Below, one piece after another: positions 26,313 to 35,377 of a stretch of DNA of 64,000 bases. The stretch lies in contig CP133187.1 of NCBI GenBank assembly GCA_030913685.1, positions 1,883,501 through 1,947,500 on the forward strand, read 5' to 3'. The stretch comes from Oscillospiraceae bacterium MB24-C1 (lineage in GTDB: Bacteria > Bacillota > Clostridia > Oscillospirales > Ruminococcaceae). Within the stretch, counting starts at the first letter, position 1; each line of letters begins with the position of its first letter. Both the position numbers and the translations under genes were made by a program. Below the pieces are notes generated by a model, which saw nothing but the letters and a program-made list of their open reading frames with translations, ran no database searches and was not told the origin of the DNA.

Positions 26313-27077
26313 TTATCCCTCCAAATAGTCTTTTAGGTGACCGCGAAGCTTTAAAATGGCCTTTGAGCGAGTTTGGGAAACCCGGGCTTCGCTGACCTTT
26401 AAAACCTCTGCAATTTCATGAAGCTTTAAATGCTCAAAATAGTAAAGCGAAATAACAAGGCGGTCGCGTTCGCTCAAAGAATCAATCGCATCCATCAAAC
26501 TTTGATGCAGCTCGCCACGAATCAGTGAGGATTCAGGCTGCTCAAAGTCACCAGCGGTATCCTCTGCGCCGTTCTCTGATACGCTGCTGAGCAACATTTC
26601 AAAAGATAGCAAAACAGAATTGGAAATCTCACGATAATGTTTATGAATAATCGACTCATGCACCCCAAGGTGGTCAGCCAGTTCCTTAGCAGAAGGTACT
26701 CGCATCAATTTGTTAGAAAGATCATCATAGGCGGCCGAAACATCTCGCGCCGTTTTGCGCACCCGCCTTGGCAGCCAGTCTTGCTTGCGGATAAAGTCAA
26801 TGTTGGCACATTTAATGCGCGAAAAAGCGTAGGCTTCAAAGTTTCCGCTTTTCTGCGGATCAAAACGCTCAATACAGTCGATCAGAGTAATGATGCCGTT
26901 GTTGACGATATCCTCAACCTCGGCATAAGAGGCAGTAATACCGCGCATTTGTGCTGCCACAGTTTTTGGAATATAACTGTAATGCATAACAAGATCATTG
27001 CGAAGCGCTACGCTGGGGGAATTTAAATACCGATCTAGCAGGGTAGGAGATTCATTTGGGGCCTGTTGTGTCTGCAC
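26313..27077 (-). CDS. sigD: RNA polymerase sigma factor SigD/FliA (sigma-28)
   Basis: 254 residues, GTG start with AAGGGAG 9 bases upstream. Region 2 is seen in VEDIVNNGIITLIDCIERFDPQKSGNFEAYAFSRIK, region 3 in RVPSAKELADHLGVHESIIHKHY and region 4 in LHQSLMDAIDSLSERDRLVISLYYFEHLKLHEIAEVLKVSEARVSQTRSKAI (positions about 185-245). It drives the late genes; the fliD and flgM promoters in this window carry its recognition pattern, and flgM encodes its inhibitor. It stands far down the operon, as in B. subtilis, which makes its dose dependent on full-length transcription. Confidence 0.96.
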   Translation of the reverse strand: MQTQQAPNESPTLLDRYLNSPSVALRNDLVMHYSYIPKTVAAQMRGITASYAEVEDIVNNGIITLIDCIERFDPQKSGNFEAYAFSRIKCANIDFIRKQDWLPRRVRKTARDVSAAYDDLSNKLMRVPSAKELADHLGVHESIIHKHYREISNSVLLSFEMLLSSVSENGAEDTAGDFEQPESSLIRGELHQSLMDAIDSLSERDRLVISLYYFEHLKLHEIAEVLKVSEARVSQTRSKAILKLRGHLKDYLEG

Positions 27078-27107
27078 AGCTTGTCACTCCCTTCGCTGGG
27101 AACAGGA

Positions 27108-29174
27108 TCAGGAAATCGTTATATTACCAAGAGCCTGTATCTGAACAGTGCTGTCGATTTCACTGAACGAAAGCACGATGACATTGGGATAAAATTGGTC
27201 AATCAGCTTTTTGTAGTACATGCGCACAATCGGTGATGTCAGAATAACCGAGTGGGGAACCAGTTCGCGTATCTTGTCAATCTGCACGCCGGAAGCCGAA
27301 ATAATGGACTGTATGGTCGCGGGGTCTAATGCCAGGTATGATCCGGTGTCAAGCTTTTTTACCGCGCCCATAATCATGTTCTCAATTTTAGCGTCGAGCG
27401 TGATGACTTTAAGCTGTTCAGCCTCTGCAAACTGATGTGAAATGGTACGCTTTAGAGACTGCCGAACATATTCGGTCAGCATATCCGCGTCCTTGATGGA
27501 AGCGCCGTAATCACCGAGAACCTCGAGAATCGTCTCCAAATCCCGGATTGGAACACCCTCGCGCAGCAGGTTGCATAACACCTTTTGCAGAGTGGAGACG
27601 CTGACGATGCCGGGGATAATATCGTTGATGATAGTCTCGTTGGTCTTTCTAAGATTGGCTAGCAGGTTGTTGACTTCCTGACGGGTCAGCAGCTCATATG
27701 CGTGCTGGCGAATCACCTCAGAAAGGTGGGTAATAATTACCGAAGTAGGATCAATCAGTGTATAACCCGCAAGTTCGGCCTTGATCTTTTTATCTAGGCT
27801 GATCCACTTGGCCGGAATGCCAAACGCAGGTTCAATAGTATCAATACCGTCTATGGATTGCACTTTGTTGTCAGGCGCAAGTGCAAGGTAGTGGTCGATC
27901 AAAACATCACCTATGGCAATGCGTTCGCCTTTAAACTTGATGCTGTACTGGTTGGGGTTTAACTGGCCGCTGTCTTTTAAGCGAACCGAGGGGATAACCA
28001 TGCCCATTTCAATGGCGAACTGCTTTCGGAACATGACTACACGGTCGATAAAACTACCACCGCTGGCTTCATCCACCAGTGGAATCAAGCTGTAACCGAA
28101 CTCCAGCTCAATCGGTTCGACGTTAAGTAAGCCGTAGACATTATCGATGTTTTTATAAAACGAAGCCTCGCTTGCAACCTCCTCGGTGGGGGTGGCGGTG
28201 GCTGCGGCATTCGCCGTAATAAGCGCAGTTTTTTGCTTCCGTAAAATAATGGTACCTGTTGATATCAGTATAACAGACACAAGGACAATCTGCAACGGCG
28301 GGAAGCCGATAAAGGAGAGCGAGAACATGACACAGCCGGACAGAATAAGCACAACAGGCTGTGATAAAAACTGCTTAACCACCTCAATATTAAGGTTGGA
28401 TTCAGACGCCGAACGGGTAACGATCATACCGGTCGCCATACTGATTAAAAGCGCGGGTATCTGAGACATCAGGCCGTCGCCAACCGTAGCGGTGGAATAT
28501 ACCGACATAATCTGACCAAAGGTACCTACCTGGTTCATAAAGCCCATGAGAATACCGCCCAACAAATTGATAATGGTGACGACAATTGAGACAATGGCGT
28601 CGCCTTTAACAAACTTGGTAGCACCGTCCATAGAGCCGAAAAAGTCAGATTCGCGCTGTATCTTTTCACGGCGGTGACGTGCTTGCGATTCGTCTATCAG
28701 ACCGGAGTTTAAGTCGGCATCAATCGCCATCTGTTTGCCAGGCATCGCGTCGAGTGTAAAGCGTGCAGCAACCTCGGCCACGCGCTCAGAGCCCTTGGTG
28801 ATAACCATAAATTGAACGATGACGATAATCAAAAAGATCACAAGACCGATGACAACATTTCCGCGGATAACAAACTTACCAAAGGTTTCAATAACTTTGC
28901 CTGCATAGCCGTTGTTACTTAAAATCAGGCGGGTGGATGAAATAGTCAGCGCCATGCGAAATACGGTGGTAATCAAGAGTAGCGATGGAAAAATAGAAAA
29001 CTCCAATGGCTCTTTAATGTACATGGTAGTGAGCAGGATCACAAAGGAAATAGTAAGGTTTATAATAAACATCATATCCAGCAGCGCCGTGGGCAACGGG
29101 ATAATCAGCAACAAGATGATAGCGACAATAAATACCGCTACAATGTTGTTAAAGATGTTGTTTGTATTTTTCAA
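27108..29174 (-). CDS. flhA: Flagellar export gate protein FlhA
   Basis: 688 residues, TTG start 0 bases after the flhB stop, with AGAAGGA inside the flhB end. Eight membrane helices fall in about residues 10-310, followed by the cytoplasmic ring-forming domain. The FHIPEP signature region is recognisable as ARFTLDAMPGKQMAIDADLNSGLIDE near residue 140. The C-terminus includes LREGVPIRDLETILEVLGDYG, which binds chaperone-substrate complexes. FlhA is the proton-driven gate of the type III export apparatus. The next gene is sigD: flhF and flhG, expected here, are absent. Confidence 0.97.
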   Translation of the reverse strand: MKNTNNIFNNIVAVFIVAIILLLIIPLPTALLDMMFIINLTISFVILLTTMYIKEPLEFSIFPSLLLITTVFRMALTISSTRLILSNNGYAGKVIETFGKFVIRGNVVIGLVIFLIIVIVQFMVITKGSERVAEVAARFTLDAMPGKQMAIDADLNSGLIDESQARHRREKIQRESDFFGSMDGATKFVKGDAIVSIVVTIINLLGGILMGFMNQVGTFGQIMSVYSTATVGDGLMSQIPALLISMATGMIVTRSASESNLNIEVVKQFLSQPVVLILSGCVMFSLSFIGFPPLQIVLVSVILISTGTIILRKQKTALITANAAATATPTEEVASEASFYKNIDNVYGLLNVEPIELEFGYSLIPLVDEASGGSFIDRVVMFRKQFAIEMGMVIPSVRLKDSGQLNPNQYSIKFKGERIAIGDVLIDHYLALAPDNKVQSIDGIDTIEPAFGIPAKWISLDKKIKAELAGYTLIDPTSVIITHLSEVIRQHAYELLTRQEVNNLLANLRKTNETIINDIIPGIVSVSTLQKVLCNLLREGVPIRDLETILEVLGDYGASIKDADMLTEYVRQSLKRTISHQFAEAEQLKVITLDAKIENMIMGAVKKLDTGSYLALDPATIQSIISASGVQIDKIRELVPHSVILTSPIVRMYYKKLIDQFYPNVIVLSFSEIDSTVQIQALGNITIS

Positions 29175-30236
29175 CTATTTCAAATCCTTCTCTTTCAGAC
29201 TGTAAACAAAGGCAAGCACCTCAGCTACCGGCTGGTAAAATTGTTCGGGGATTTCGCGGCCCAGGTCGACCGCATCAAAAAGGCCACGTGCAAGAGGTTT
29301 GTTCTCAAGCGTTGTCACCTTGTGCTCTTCGGCGATGGCCACAATACGCAGCGCCACCAGGTCAGCGCCCTTTGCCAACACAATTGGCGCACGGTCGTGG
29401 TCGGGGTCATACGCAATGGCAACGGCATAGTGCGTCGGGTTACGGATAACGACATCTGCCGTGGGTACATTTTGCATCATGCGGCTCATGGCCTGCTTAC
29501 GCTGCAACTCTCGAATTCGACTCTTGATGAGCGGGTCACCTTCGGTGTGTTTATACTCTTCCTTAATTTCCTGCTTGCTCATACGTAGGTTCTTTTCGTA
29601 TTCCCACCACTGATAGGCATAGTCCAGTACGCCAAGCAATAAAAACACGACGCCGGCGGTCAGGACGATAGACATGATAATATCACTGAATACGCTGAGT
29701 GACTCGGTGATTTCCATATCGACAAAGGTGCGGAATTTTGGCAGAAAATCCAGAAGCTTCTGATAAACAATATAAAGCAAAATAGTTATTTTTGCCCCGG
29801 CCTTGATAAGCTCGACAAAGCTGCGAAGCGAAAACATTTTTTTGATGCCACTGATGGGGTTTAGATGGCTGAACTTAAACTTAATGCTTTCGGTGGTGAC
29901 CAGCATGCGTGTCTGCGCCATCGTCAAAACAATGGCCGTTAGACCACTTATCAAAAGTAGCGGTAATGCGGTCAACCCAATAACGCGATAGGCGTCTATT
30001 AAAAAGATGCGTGTATCTGCATCGGTAATAGCTTTTTGAGTACCAGCAGCGATAAAATACTGCCGGATGATGGTCTGCGTCGTCTGGAGAATAAAAGGTC
30101 CTAATAATTTAAGTGAATAAAAGGTGATGAGTAGCGAAAACGCTGTAATTAGATCGGTACTTTTAAAGATGTTACCTTTCTTTCGTTCGTCCTGCTTTCG
30201 CTTTGATGTTGCTTTTTCGGTCTTTTCGCCGGGCAT
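29175..30236 (-). CDS. flhB: Flagellar export switch protein FlhB
   Basis: 353 residues. The second of two ATGs is chosen (30236), because the first (30242) directly abuts the AAGGGGGG site. Four membrane helices lie in about residues 25-210. A charged linker and the autocleavage motif NPTH (in VVIRNPTHYAVAIAYD, about residue 260) follow. Cleavage at Asn-Pro lets export switch from rod/hook to filament substrates when FliK signals. The short C-terminal domain lacks the long Pro-rich tail. A separate tail-only paralogue is encoded at 15069. Confidence 0.96.
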   Translation of the reverse strand: MPGEKTEKATSKRKQDERKKGNIFKSTDLITAFSLLITFYSLKLLGPFILQTTQTIIRQYFIAAGTQKAITDADTRIFLIDAYRVIGLTALPLLLISGLTAIVLTMAQTRMLVTTESIKFKFSHLNPISGIKKMFSLRSFVELIKAGAKITILLYIVYQKLLDFLPKFRTFVDMEITESLSVFSDIIMSIVLTAGVVFLLLGVLDYAYQWWEYEKNLRMSKQEIKEEYKHTEGDPLIKSRIRELQRKQAMSRMMQNVPTADVVIRNPTHYAVAIAYDPDHDRAPIVLAKGADLVALRIVAIAEEHKVTTLENKPLARGLFDAVDLGREIPEQFYQPVAEVLAFVYSLKEKDLK

Positions 30237-30270
30237 TCTCATCCCCCCTTTTAAATCGCGTTAAAACAGG

Positions 30271-31035
30271 TCAGGCGAGAGTCAACAGCGCCCGGTTAAT
30301 ATTTTCAAGCATAATAACAATATAATTATTTAAAAAAGAAGCGATTACAGGACCCATTAAAAACAGCATTGTGAGCCCCAGGCCCTGCTTGAGCTGAAAG
30401 TTGATGACAAAAACATGGATCTGAGGCACCAGCTTCATCATGATCCCCAAGACGACCTGTAACGAAAACTCCACAACGGTGAATGGCAACAGCAACCGCA
30501 ACACCAGTGAAAAAACGTCGACAAAGAGCTGAAGCACAAACTGAAAAGCCTCGGGAGAAAGGTTAATCGCACCAACAGGAACGATTTTAAAGGATAGCGC
30601 AAAAATCTGAATTATTACAAGGTGACTATCCGTCGCAAAGATGTAAAGTGCAAACAAGATTGTAAGCAGACTGCCGGTGAGTGAAACCTGAATATTGGTC
30701 GCGGGGTCAAATACCTTCGCCATGGCCATACCAAATTCGGTGTCCATCCAATCGCCGATAAATAGCAACAGATAGTAGAAGATTTGGTAGACAAAGCCGC
30801 AAACAAAGCCCATTGATAACTCTCGAAACAGCGATAACAGCATGTCTACGCTGTCATATGTAAACTCGGGTGCTTGCAGCACCGGCGCGATCAACATAGT
30901 GAGAAGCAGCACAAGCCCGGCTCTGACTTGAGACGGAATATTTTTTCGCCCCAATAGTGGATTAAAGAAAATAAAACCTGACATTCGGGCGAATACCAAC
31001 AGATAGACATTGAGTCCCTGAAGCTGTATTGTCAC
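30271..31035 (-). CDS. fliR: Flagellar export component FliR
   Basis: 254 residues with about six hydrophobic segments (VYLLVFARMSGFIFFNPLLG, VRAGLVLLLTMLIAPVL, LLLFIGDWMDTEFGMAM and others). The Arg/Gly pattern in the first helix and VQFxxDxFS-like FVLQLFVDVFSLVLRLLLPF agree with FliR. FliP-FliQ-FliR form the helical export gate core. Ten bases separate it from fliQ. Confidence 0.95.
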   Translation of the reverse strand: MTIQLQGLNVYLLVFARMSGFIFFNPLLGRKNIPSQVRAGLVLLLTMLIAPVLQAPEFTYDSVDMLLSLFRELSMGFVCGFVYQIFYYLLLFIGDWMDTEFGMAMAKVFDPATNIQVSLTGSLLTILFALYIFATDSHLVIIQIFALSFKIVPVGAINLSPEAFQFVLQLFVDVFSLVLRLLLPFTVVEFSLQVVLGIMMKLVPQIHVFVINFQLKQGLGLTMLFLMGPVIASFLNNYIVIMLENINRALLTLA

Positions 31036-31045
31036 AATGGTAACC

Positions 31046-31318
31046 TCATATCAAAAGAATAAGACTGAACAGCCAGTGTACAAAATCTAGCATGGTACTA
31101 ATCATCCAGTGCCCAGTGAAAAGCATCATAAAGGCAATGATGATCAGCTTTGGTACAAAGGTGAGTGTTTGCTCGTGAATCTGGGTGGCGGCCTGAAAGA
31201 TGGCCACCACAAGGCCGATAAGAATACTGGTAATTAGCAGGGGAGCCGCCAGCTTGAGCGCAACCAGCAGAGCCTGTGTAAAAATATCCATGATTTGGTC
31301 CTGCGTCAAGCTTTTCAC
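31046..31318 (-). CDS. fliQ: Flagellar export component FliQ
   Basis: 90 residues, two membrane helices (ALLVALKLAAPLLITSILIGLVVAI and IIIAFMMLFTGHWMISTML) joined by the conserved FQAATQIHEQTLTFVPKLI loop. The GTG start has a GGCGG site near; an inner ATG (DIFTQALL) is an alternative. FliQ packs around the FliP-FliR pore. Confidence 0.95.
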   Translation of the reverse strand: MKSLTQDQIMDIFTQALLVALKLAAPLLITSILIGLVVAIFQAATQIHEQTLTFVPKLIIIAFMMLFTGHWMISTMLDFVHWLFSLILLI

Positions 31319-31340
31319 CGCCTTTAAATTTTACAGCAGG

Positions 31341-32153
31341 TCATGAGAATCCCTGCACAAGCGTTCCAAGCAGCAAACTCCAGCCATCCACCAGCACAAA
31401 CAGCAAAATCTTAAATGGCAGCGAAATAGTGGCGGGCGGCAGCATAACCATACCCATCGACATAAGCACGCTGGAGACGACAATATCGATAATTAAAAAG
31501 GGAAGGTAAAGAAGAAAGCCGATCAAAAAGGCGCGTTCCAGTTCACTGGTGATAAAAGCAGGAACAACAACAAAAAGGCTCAAACGGGTCAGACTTTCCA
31601 GACTCTCTTCCGATTCCACTTTTGGAAGCTCGCTGCCGGAGATGCTTAAATAAAGGTTAAGCGCTTTGGGTGTTGTCTGCCCCAGCATAAACCGCTTCAG
31701 GGGTAGTTGTGCTGCATCCACCGCCTCGGTCACGGTATAGCTACCGGACTTATAAGGGTCGTAGGCAGTGGTTTTAATCTCCTCAAAAGTGGGGGCCATG
31801 ATAAACAGTGTTAAAAATAGCGCGAGGCCTACTAAAACCTGATTGGGCGGCGACTGCTGCGTACCGAGCGCGTTGCGCATAAACGAAAGCACAATAATGA
31901 TGCGAGTAAAACTGGTCATCATAAGTAAAATGCTTGGAATAAGCGAAATTAAAACAAAAAGGAATATCAGATCCAGCATACCCATGGAGCTGTTTCCGGT
32001 ATCGTCGGCAATAAAGTCAATTGAAATACCGGGCGCTGCCAGAGCGGTAGTGTTCAGTAGAAAAAGCACCAGAAAAAGCACTATAATTAACGACAGGCCA
32101 AAAAGCAGCAGTTGTTTTTTCAGTGCCGCCAGACATTGGGCGCGATCGGTCAT
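31341..32153 (-). CDS. fliP: Flagellar export component FliP
   Basis: 270 residues. An N-terminal hydrophobic segment (signal-like) precedes the FliP core: LIFLFVLISLIPSILLMMTSFTRIIIVLSFMRNALGTQQSPPNQVLVGLALFLT region at about residues 60-115 and IDIVVSSVLMSMGMVMLPPATISLPFKILLFVLVDGW near the C-terminus. FliP pentamers make the export channel. Its start overlaps the fliO stop by 4 bases. Confidence 0.96.
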   Translation of the reverse strand: MTDRAQCLAALKKQLLLFGLSLIIVLFLVLFLLNTTALAAPGISIDFIADDTGNSSMGMLDLIFLFVLISLIPSILLMMTSFTRIIIVLSFMRNALGTQQSPPNQVLVGLALFLTLFIMAPTFEEIKTTAYDPYKSGSYTVTEAVDAAQLPLKRFMLGQTTPKALNLYLSISGSELPKVESEESLESLTRLSLFVVVPAFITSELERAFLIGFLLYLPFLIIDIVVSSVLMSMGMVMLPPATISLPFKILLFVLVDGWSLLLGTLVQGFS

Positions 32154-32521
32154 AAACCATCTCCCCCTTTGGCGGATGAACTGTTTTTCTTGGGCAGCAT
32201 CTGCTTGATCACTGCAGAAAAGCTTTGCTCAGATTCAGGCATGGCATTAAAGAGCGCCTGCTGCTGCGGGCCAAATTCACAGATAGTCTCGATGGCACCA
32301 GCGCTCATGGCAATGAGCAGGGTCTTGTCTCCAGCTGAGACGAGCAGTAAATATTTTTCTCGGTCTATAACCACCCGGTCGAGAATTTTGATGTGTTTAA
32401 AATTACTTTGGATGAGGGCATGTCCGCCAATCCAACGCAAAAAGAACCACGCCAAAAACAAAACAAATGCCAAGGTGAGAAAAACAGAAAAAAATACCGA
32501 AAACGCCTCTAACCTTTCCAT
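32150..32521 (-). CDS. fliO: Flagellar biosynthesis protein FliO (FliZ of Bacillus)
   Basis: 123 residues. One N-terminal membrane helix (FFSVFLTLAFVLFLAWFFL) precedes a small cytoplasmic beta domain with KILDRVVIDREKYLLLVSAGDKTLLIAMS, the typical FliO core. FliO is a chaperone or scaffold for FliP pentamer assembly. Its position directly before fliP supports the call. Confidence 0.9.
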   Translation of the reverse strand: MERLEAFSVFFSVFLTLAFVLFLAWFFLRWIGGHALIQSNFKHIKILDRVVIDREKYLLLVSAGDKTLLIAMSAGAIETICEFGPQQQALFNAMPESEQSFSAVIKQMLPKKNSSSAKGGDGL

Positions 32522-32553
32522 ACCTTCACCCTGCCCAATCTTTTAAAATAGAA

Positions 32554-32916
32554 TTAGCCAAGAATTTTCTTAACCGTTTGAAGAATACGATCGGGCTTAA
32601 AGGGCTTGACGATAAAGTCCAGCGCGCCAAAACGAATCGCATCGACAACCATAGCCTCCTGCCCCATGGCACTGCACATAACAATCATAGCGTTAGGATC
32701 ATAGGCTTTGATAGCCTGAAGAGATTGTATGCCGTCCATATTTGGCATGGTAATGTCCATGATGACAAGATCGGGTTTTTCGGTTTTATAAGTTTCAAAA
32801 GCAATTTGCCCGTCCGCCGCCTCAATCAGGTTGGTGTAGCCGTTACCAGTGAGGCTGTTCTTAATCATCATTCTCATAAAAGCCGCATCGTCGACGATCA
32901 TAATTTTCTTGTCCAT
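32554..32916 (-). CDS. cheY: Chemotaxis response regulator CheY
   Basis: 120 residues, a single receiver domain. The acidic pair is VDD (9-10), the phospho-acceptor Asp54 is in IMDITMPNMDG, the switch Thr/Ser position is in MCSAM, and the conserved Lys is in IVKPFKPD. Phospho-CheY binds FliM and FliY to change rotation bias. It sits between fliO and fliY, the same slot as cheY in the B. subtilis fla/che operon, and so next to its phosphatase FliY. Confidence 0.96.
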   Translation of the reverse strand: MDKKIMIVDDAAFMRMMIKNSLTGNGYTNLIEAADGQIAFETYKTEKPDLVIMDITMPNMDGIQSLQAIKAYDPNAMIVMCSAMGQEAMVVDAIRFGALDFIVKPFKPDRILQTVKKILG

Positions 32917-32962
32917 AAATCCAGTTCCTTTCGGGATGTATTTTTATATTAAAGTTTATTGT

Positions 32963-33553
32963 CTACATTTCTTTTTCCAAAGAGGAAAGCAAGGCCCTTG
33001 TTCCAAGAATTTCGGTAATACGAACACCAAAATTATCATCAATAACCACAACGTCGCCATGGGCAATCAATTGACCGTTCACCACAATATCCACCGGGGC
33101 TCCGGCCTGTTTTTCAAGTTCGATAACAGTACCTTGCGCAAAGGATAAAATGTCTTTGATCTTTCTGCGCGCCTGACCAATTTCAATTGTTACATCAAGC
33201 GGCACGTTCATCAGCAGGTCAGTGTTGCCACCCAAAACCGGTTCGCCTGTTAGGTTTCCCTTAGAAAACTGTGGCAGCTGAACATTTTGCACCTTGGCCG
33301 GTGGTTGGGGGTCGACCTTTTGCGGTTGGTAGACTGGCACCGAGGCGTCAGGTTGCTGTGGATAGGGCGGATAAGGTGGGTATGGATAGTAAGGTGGATA
33401 ACCCGGTACACCAGTAGGCGGATAGGGTGGGTATACGCCCGACGCCCCTGTGGGCGGATAAGGCGGATAGTAAGGAGGGGGCGGATAGCCCGGGCCCGAC
33501 AACCCCGACATCGGTGGTGTTTGCTGCGGCTGAGGCTGTGCAACAGGGGGGGG
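32963..33553 (-). pseudogene. fliY: FliY C-terminal part (FliN/SpoA domain), frame-shifted from the N-terminal part
   Basis: Read in the frame +1 to the upstream part, from the C8 run at 33546-33553 to the TAA at 32963. First comes a Pro/Tyr-rich linker of about 100 residues with repeats of YPPYPPTG. Then a FliN/SpoA domain: LLMNVPLDVTIEIGQARRKIKDIL, QAGAPVDIVVNGQLIAHGDVVVIDDNFGVRITEIL. This domain joins the C-ring and is essential for torque. There is no ATG or ribosome site at the head, so it is not an independent gene; deleting one C from the run restores one 446-residue FliY. Confidence 0.85.
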
Positions 33554-34301
33554 CAGCGGAACCTTGTGGTTGTGGTGTCGTCGTTGGCTCAGAGGATACC
33601 GGCAAGGGTGCTGCTGGCTGGGATTGCGCAACTTCAGGCGGCGAGGGGGCAGGTGCGGGCGGCGCAGCCGATTCTTCAGGTTCCGTTGTTTCAAGAAAGC
33701 CGCTCACCATTGATTTTGCCAGATCGCAGGGCATGGCGCTCACAAACTCTGAAGTCATGACGCCTTGAATATCCATGTTGAAATGAATCGAAACAATCTG
33801 TTGATTGGCATCCATGCCGATTGCATCAGAGAAAGTATAATCCGGTGTAATAATTCGCGCTTCAGGTGTTGAAATATTGACCGCCTTACCCAAAAATTCA
33901 GCCAAAGCGGTAGCCGAAGCGCCCATCATCTGGTTCATAACCTCGCAGGCGGCGCTCATGCTCAACTCATCCAGTGCGAAATCGTCACTGGGTGGATCGT
34001 CTATGCCCATCAACTGGTTCAAAATCAATTGCATGTCGCGCTGACGAAAGATTAGTACATTCGAGCCACTTAGGCCCTCTGTATATGTAATTTTAACGCT
34101 TAAAGCCGGTTCAAGTGCAGAATACTCCACCAGACCCAGAGGTTCAACACTCACGCGCGGTGTCGTGATCGTAACCTGTTTATCCAGCATCGTTGAAACA
34201 GCCGTCGCTGCTGAGCCCATACTGATATTTAATACTTCGCCAATAGCATCGATTTCCATTGGCGAAAGCCCTGAGCAGGAATCTTTCGCTGCAATATCCA
34301 A
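33348..34301 (-). pseudogene. fliY: FliY N-terminal part (CheC-like phosphatase domains), runs out of frame after the C8 run
   Basis: Both CheC-type phosphatase helices are intact (MEIDAIGEVLNISMGSAATAV and LSMSAACEVMNQMMGASATAL), followed by the FliY domain to about residue 210 and an Ala/Pro linker. After the run at 33546-33553 the frame goes into 66 residues of unrelated sequence and stops at 33348. The start is placed at TTG 34301, 11 bases after GAGGAG; ATT at 34304 would fit the spacing slightly better. As written, the product keeps CheY-P phosphatase activity but lacks the FliN domain needed for the switch. Indel in a homopolymer may be mutation, phase variation or sequencing error. 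Confidence 0.85.
33546..33553 (-). repeat. Homopolymer run C8 inside fliY
   Basis: Eight G on the + strand (C8 on the coding strand) exactly where the two fliY frames must join. Seven C restores a single frame, eight breaks it. Such runs are prone to slipped-strand mispairing as well as to sequencing errors. Confidence 0.9.
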
Positions 34302-34318
34302 AATGAATCTAACTCCTC

Positions 34319-35323
34319 TCAATTCAAAGCTTCGGGTGGATACGATCTAGTAACTTTAATTGCTTTATTGGTTTTTACGATACCCATTTTGCCATAAAAC
34401 CACGGTTGGCTGTCCACTAGAATTTTAACGTCGCCGTTTGCCGCGTTTTCCAGCTTTATAATATCGTCCACACGAAGATGCAATATATCCTCCAGTTCCA
34501 TCTGCACCTCATCAAGTACTGCGTTAATTTTAAGATCTGATGCATATATCGCCCTTTGAATCACCTTTTTAGCCATCTCTTTCTTGGCGTCGTCCGAAAG
34601 GTTTTTAGAAATGCGAGAATATTTTGAAACAAAACTACCCATCAGCTCTTCCAAGCCGATCGCCGGAATGCAAATGTTTATCGTCCCGATAACATCCTGC
34701 ATTTTCACCTCGAAAGATACGATGACGACAATATCTTCCGGCGCATAAATCTGAATAAGTCGCGGGTTGGTTTCAATGGTATCTAAACTGATATCGACAT
34801 CAATATAATCGCGCCAGGCATCCTGCATATAAACTGAAAATTTCTGAAAGATATTGCGCATGATGCCTAGTTCAATATCTGTGTAGTCTCGGTTCAAGAT
34901 AACGCCGCTTCCGACTCCACCCAGCAGGCGGTCGATCATAAAAAACGCCAGATTAGAGGACGCGTCCAACATCATGGTGAAGTCATTGATGTTTTTATCA
35001 CCTGGCTTGAGCTCCATCAAACCTATTAGAGCTGTGTCGGGTAGCGCGTTGTTAAATTCATAGTACCGCTGCTCTTCTACCTGTAACAGGTTTACCTCGC
35101 TGTTAATGCGCATCGAACCTGAAAAGTAGGAAGACAGCAACCGCGCGAGATTTTCGTGAATGCTGTCTACGTTGCGCAGCTGTTCTTTTGTAAACTTTTT
35201 TGGTGAATAGAAATCGTATTCCTTAATCCGCTTTTCAGGGGTCTCGGGTTTGACATCTATATTACCACTGCTCATTCCTTTGAGCAACGCATCAATTTGT
35301 GATTGTGAGAGAATCTCGGGCAT
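34319..35323 (-). CDS. fliM: Flagellar motor switch protein FliM
   Basis: 334 residues. The N-terminal CheY-P-binding peptide ILSQSQIDALL is followed by the FliM middle domain (LARLLSSYFSGSMRINSEVNLLQVEEQRYYEF, IDRLLGGVGSGVILNRDYTDIE) and the C-terminal SpoA domain (EVQMELEDILHLRVDDIIKLENAANGDVKILVDSQPWFYGKMG). FliM links FliG and FliY/FliN in the C-ring. The gene directly follows motB; fliL, usual between them, is missing. Confidence 0.97.
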   Translation of the reverse strand: MPEILSQSQIDALLKGMSSGNIDVKPETPEKRIKEYDFYSPKKFTKEQLRNVDSIHENLARLLSSYFSGSMRINSEVNLLQVEEQRYYEFNNALPDTALIGLMELKPGDKNINDFTMMLDASSNLAFFMIDRLLGGVGSGVILNRDYTDIELGIMRNIFQKFSVYMQDAWRDYIDVDISLDTIETNPRLIQIYAPEDIVVIVSFEVKMQDVIGTINICIPAIGLEELMGSFVSKYSRISKNLSDDAKKEMAKKVIQRAIYASDLKINAVLDEVQMELEDILHLRVDDIIKLENAANGDVKILVDSQPWFYGKMGIVKTNKAIKVTRSYPPEALN

Positions 35324-35377
35324 ATGGTCTCACCACCTGTCTAAAAAATAAACGCTTGGCAAAAGGGGGAGCAGACG

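Noticed and set aside
33300..33500. Tandem repeat or CRISPR-like array
   Set aside because: The repeats are coding Pro/Tyr motifs of the FliY linker with irregular spacing; there are no spacers or cas genes.
33287..33760. Arg/Trp-rich open frames on the + strand and an alternative minus frame over the fliY linker
   Set aside because: They arise from the repetitive Pro/Tyr codons of the linker; none has a start site or family pattern.
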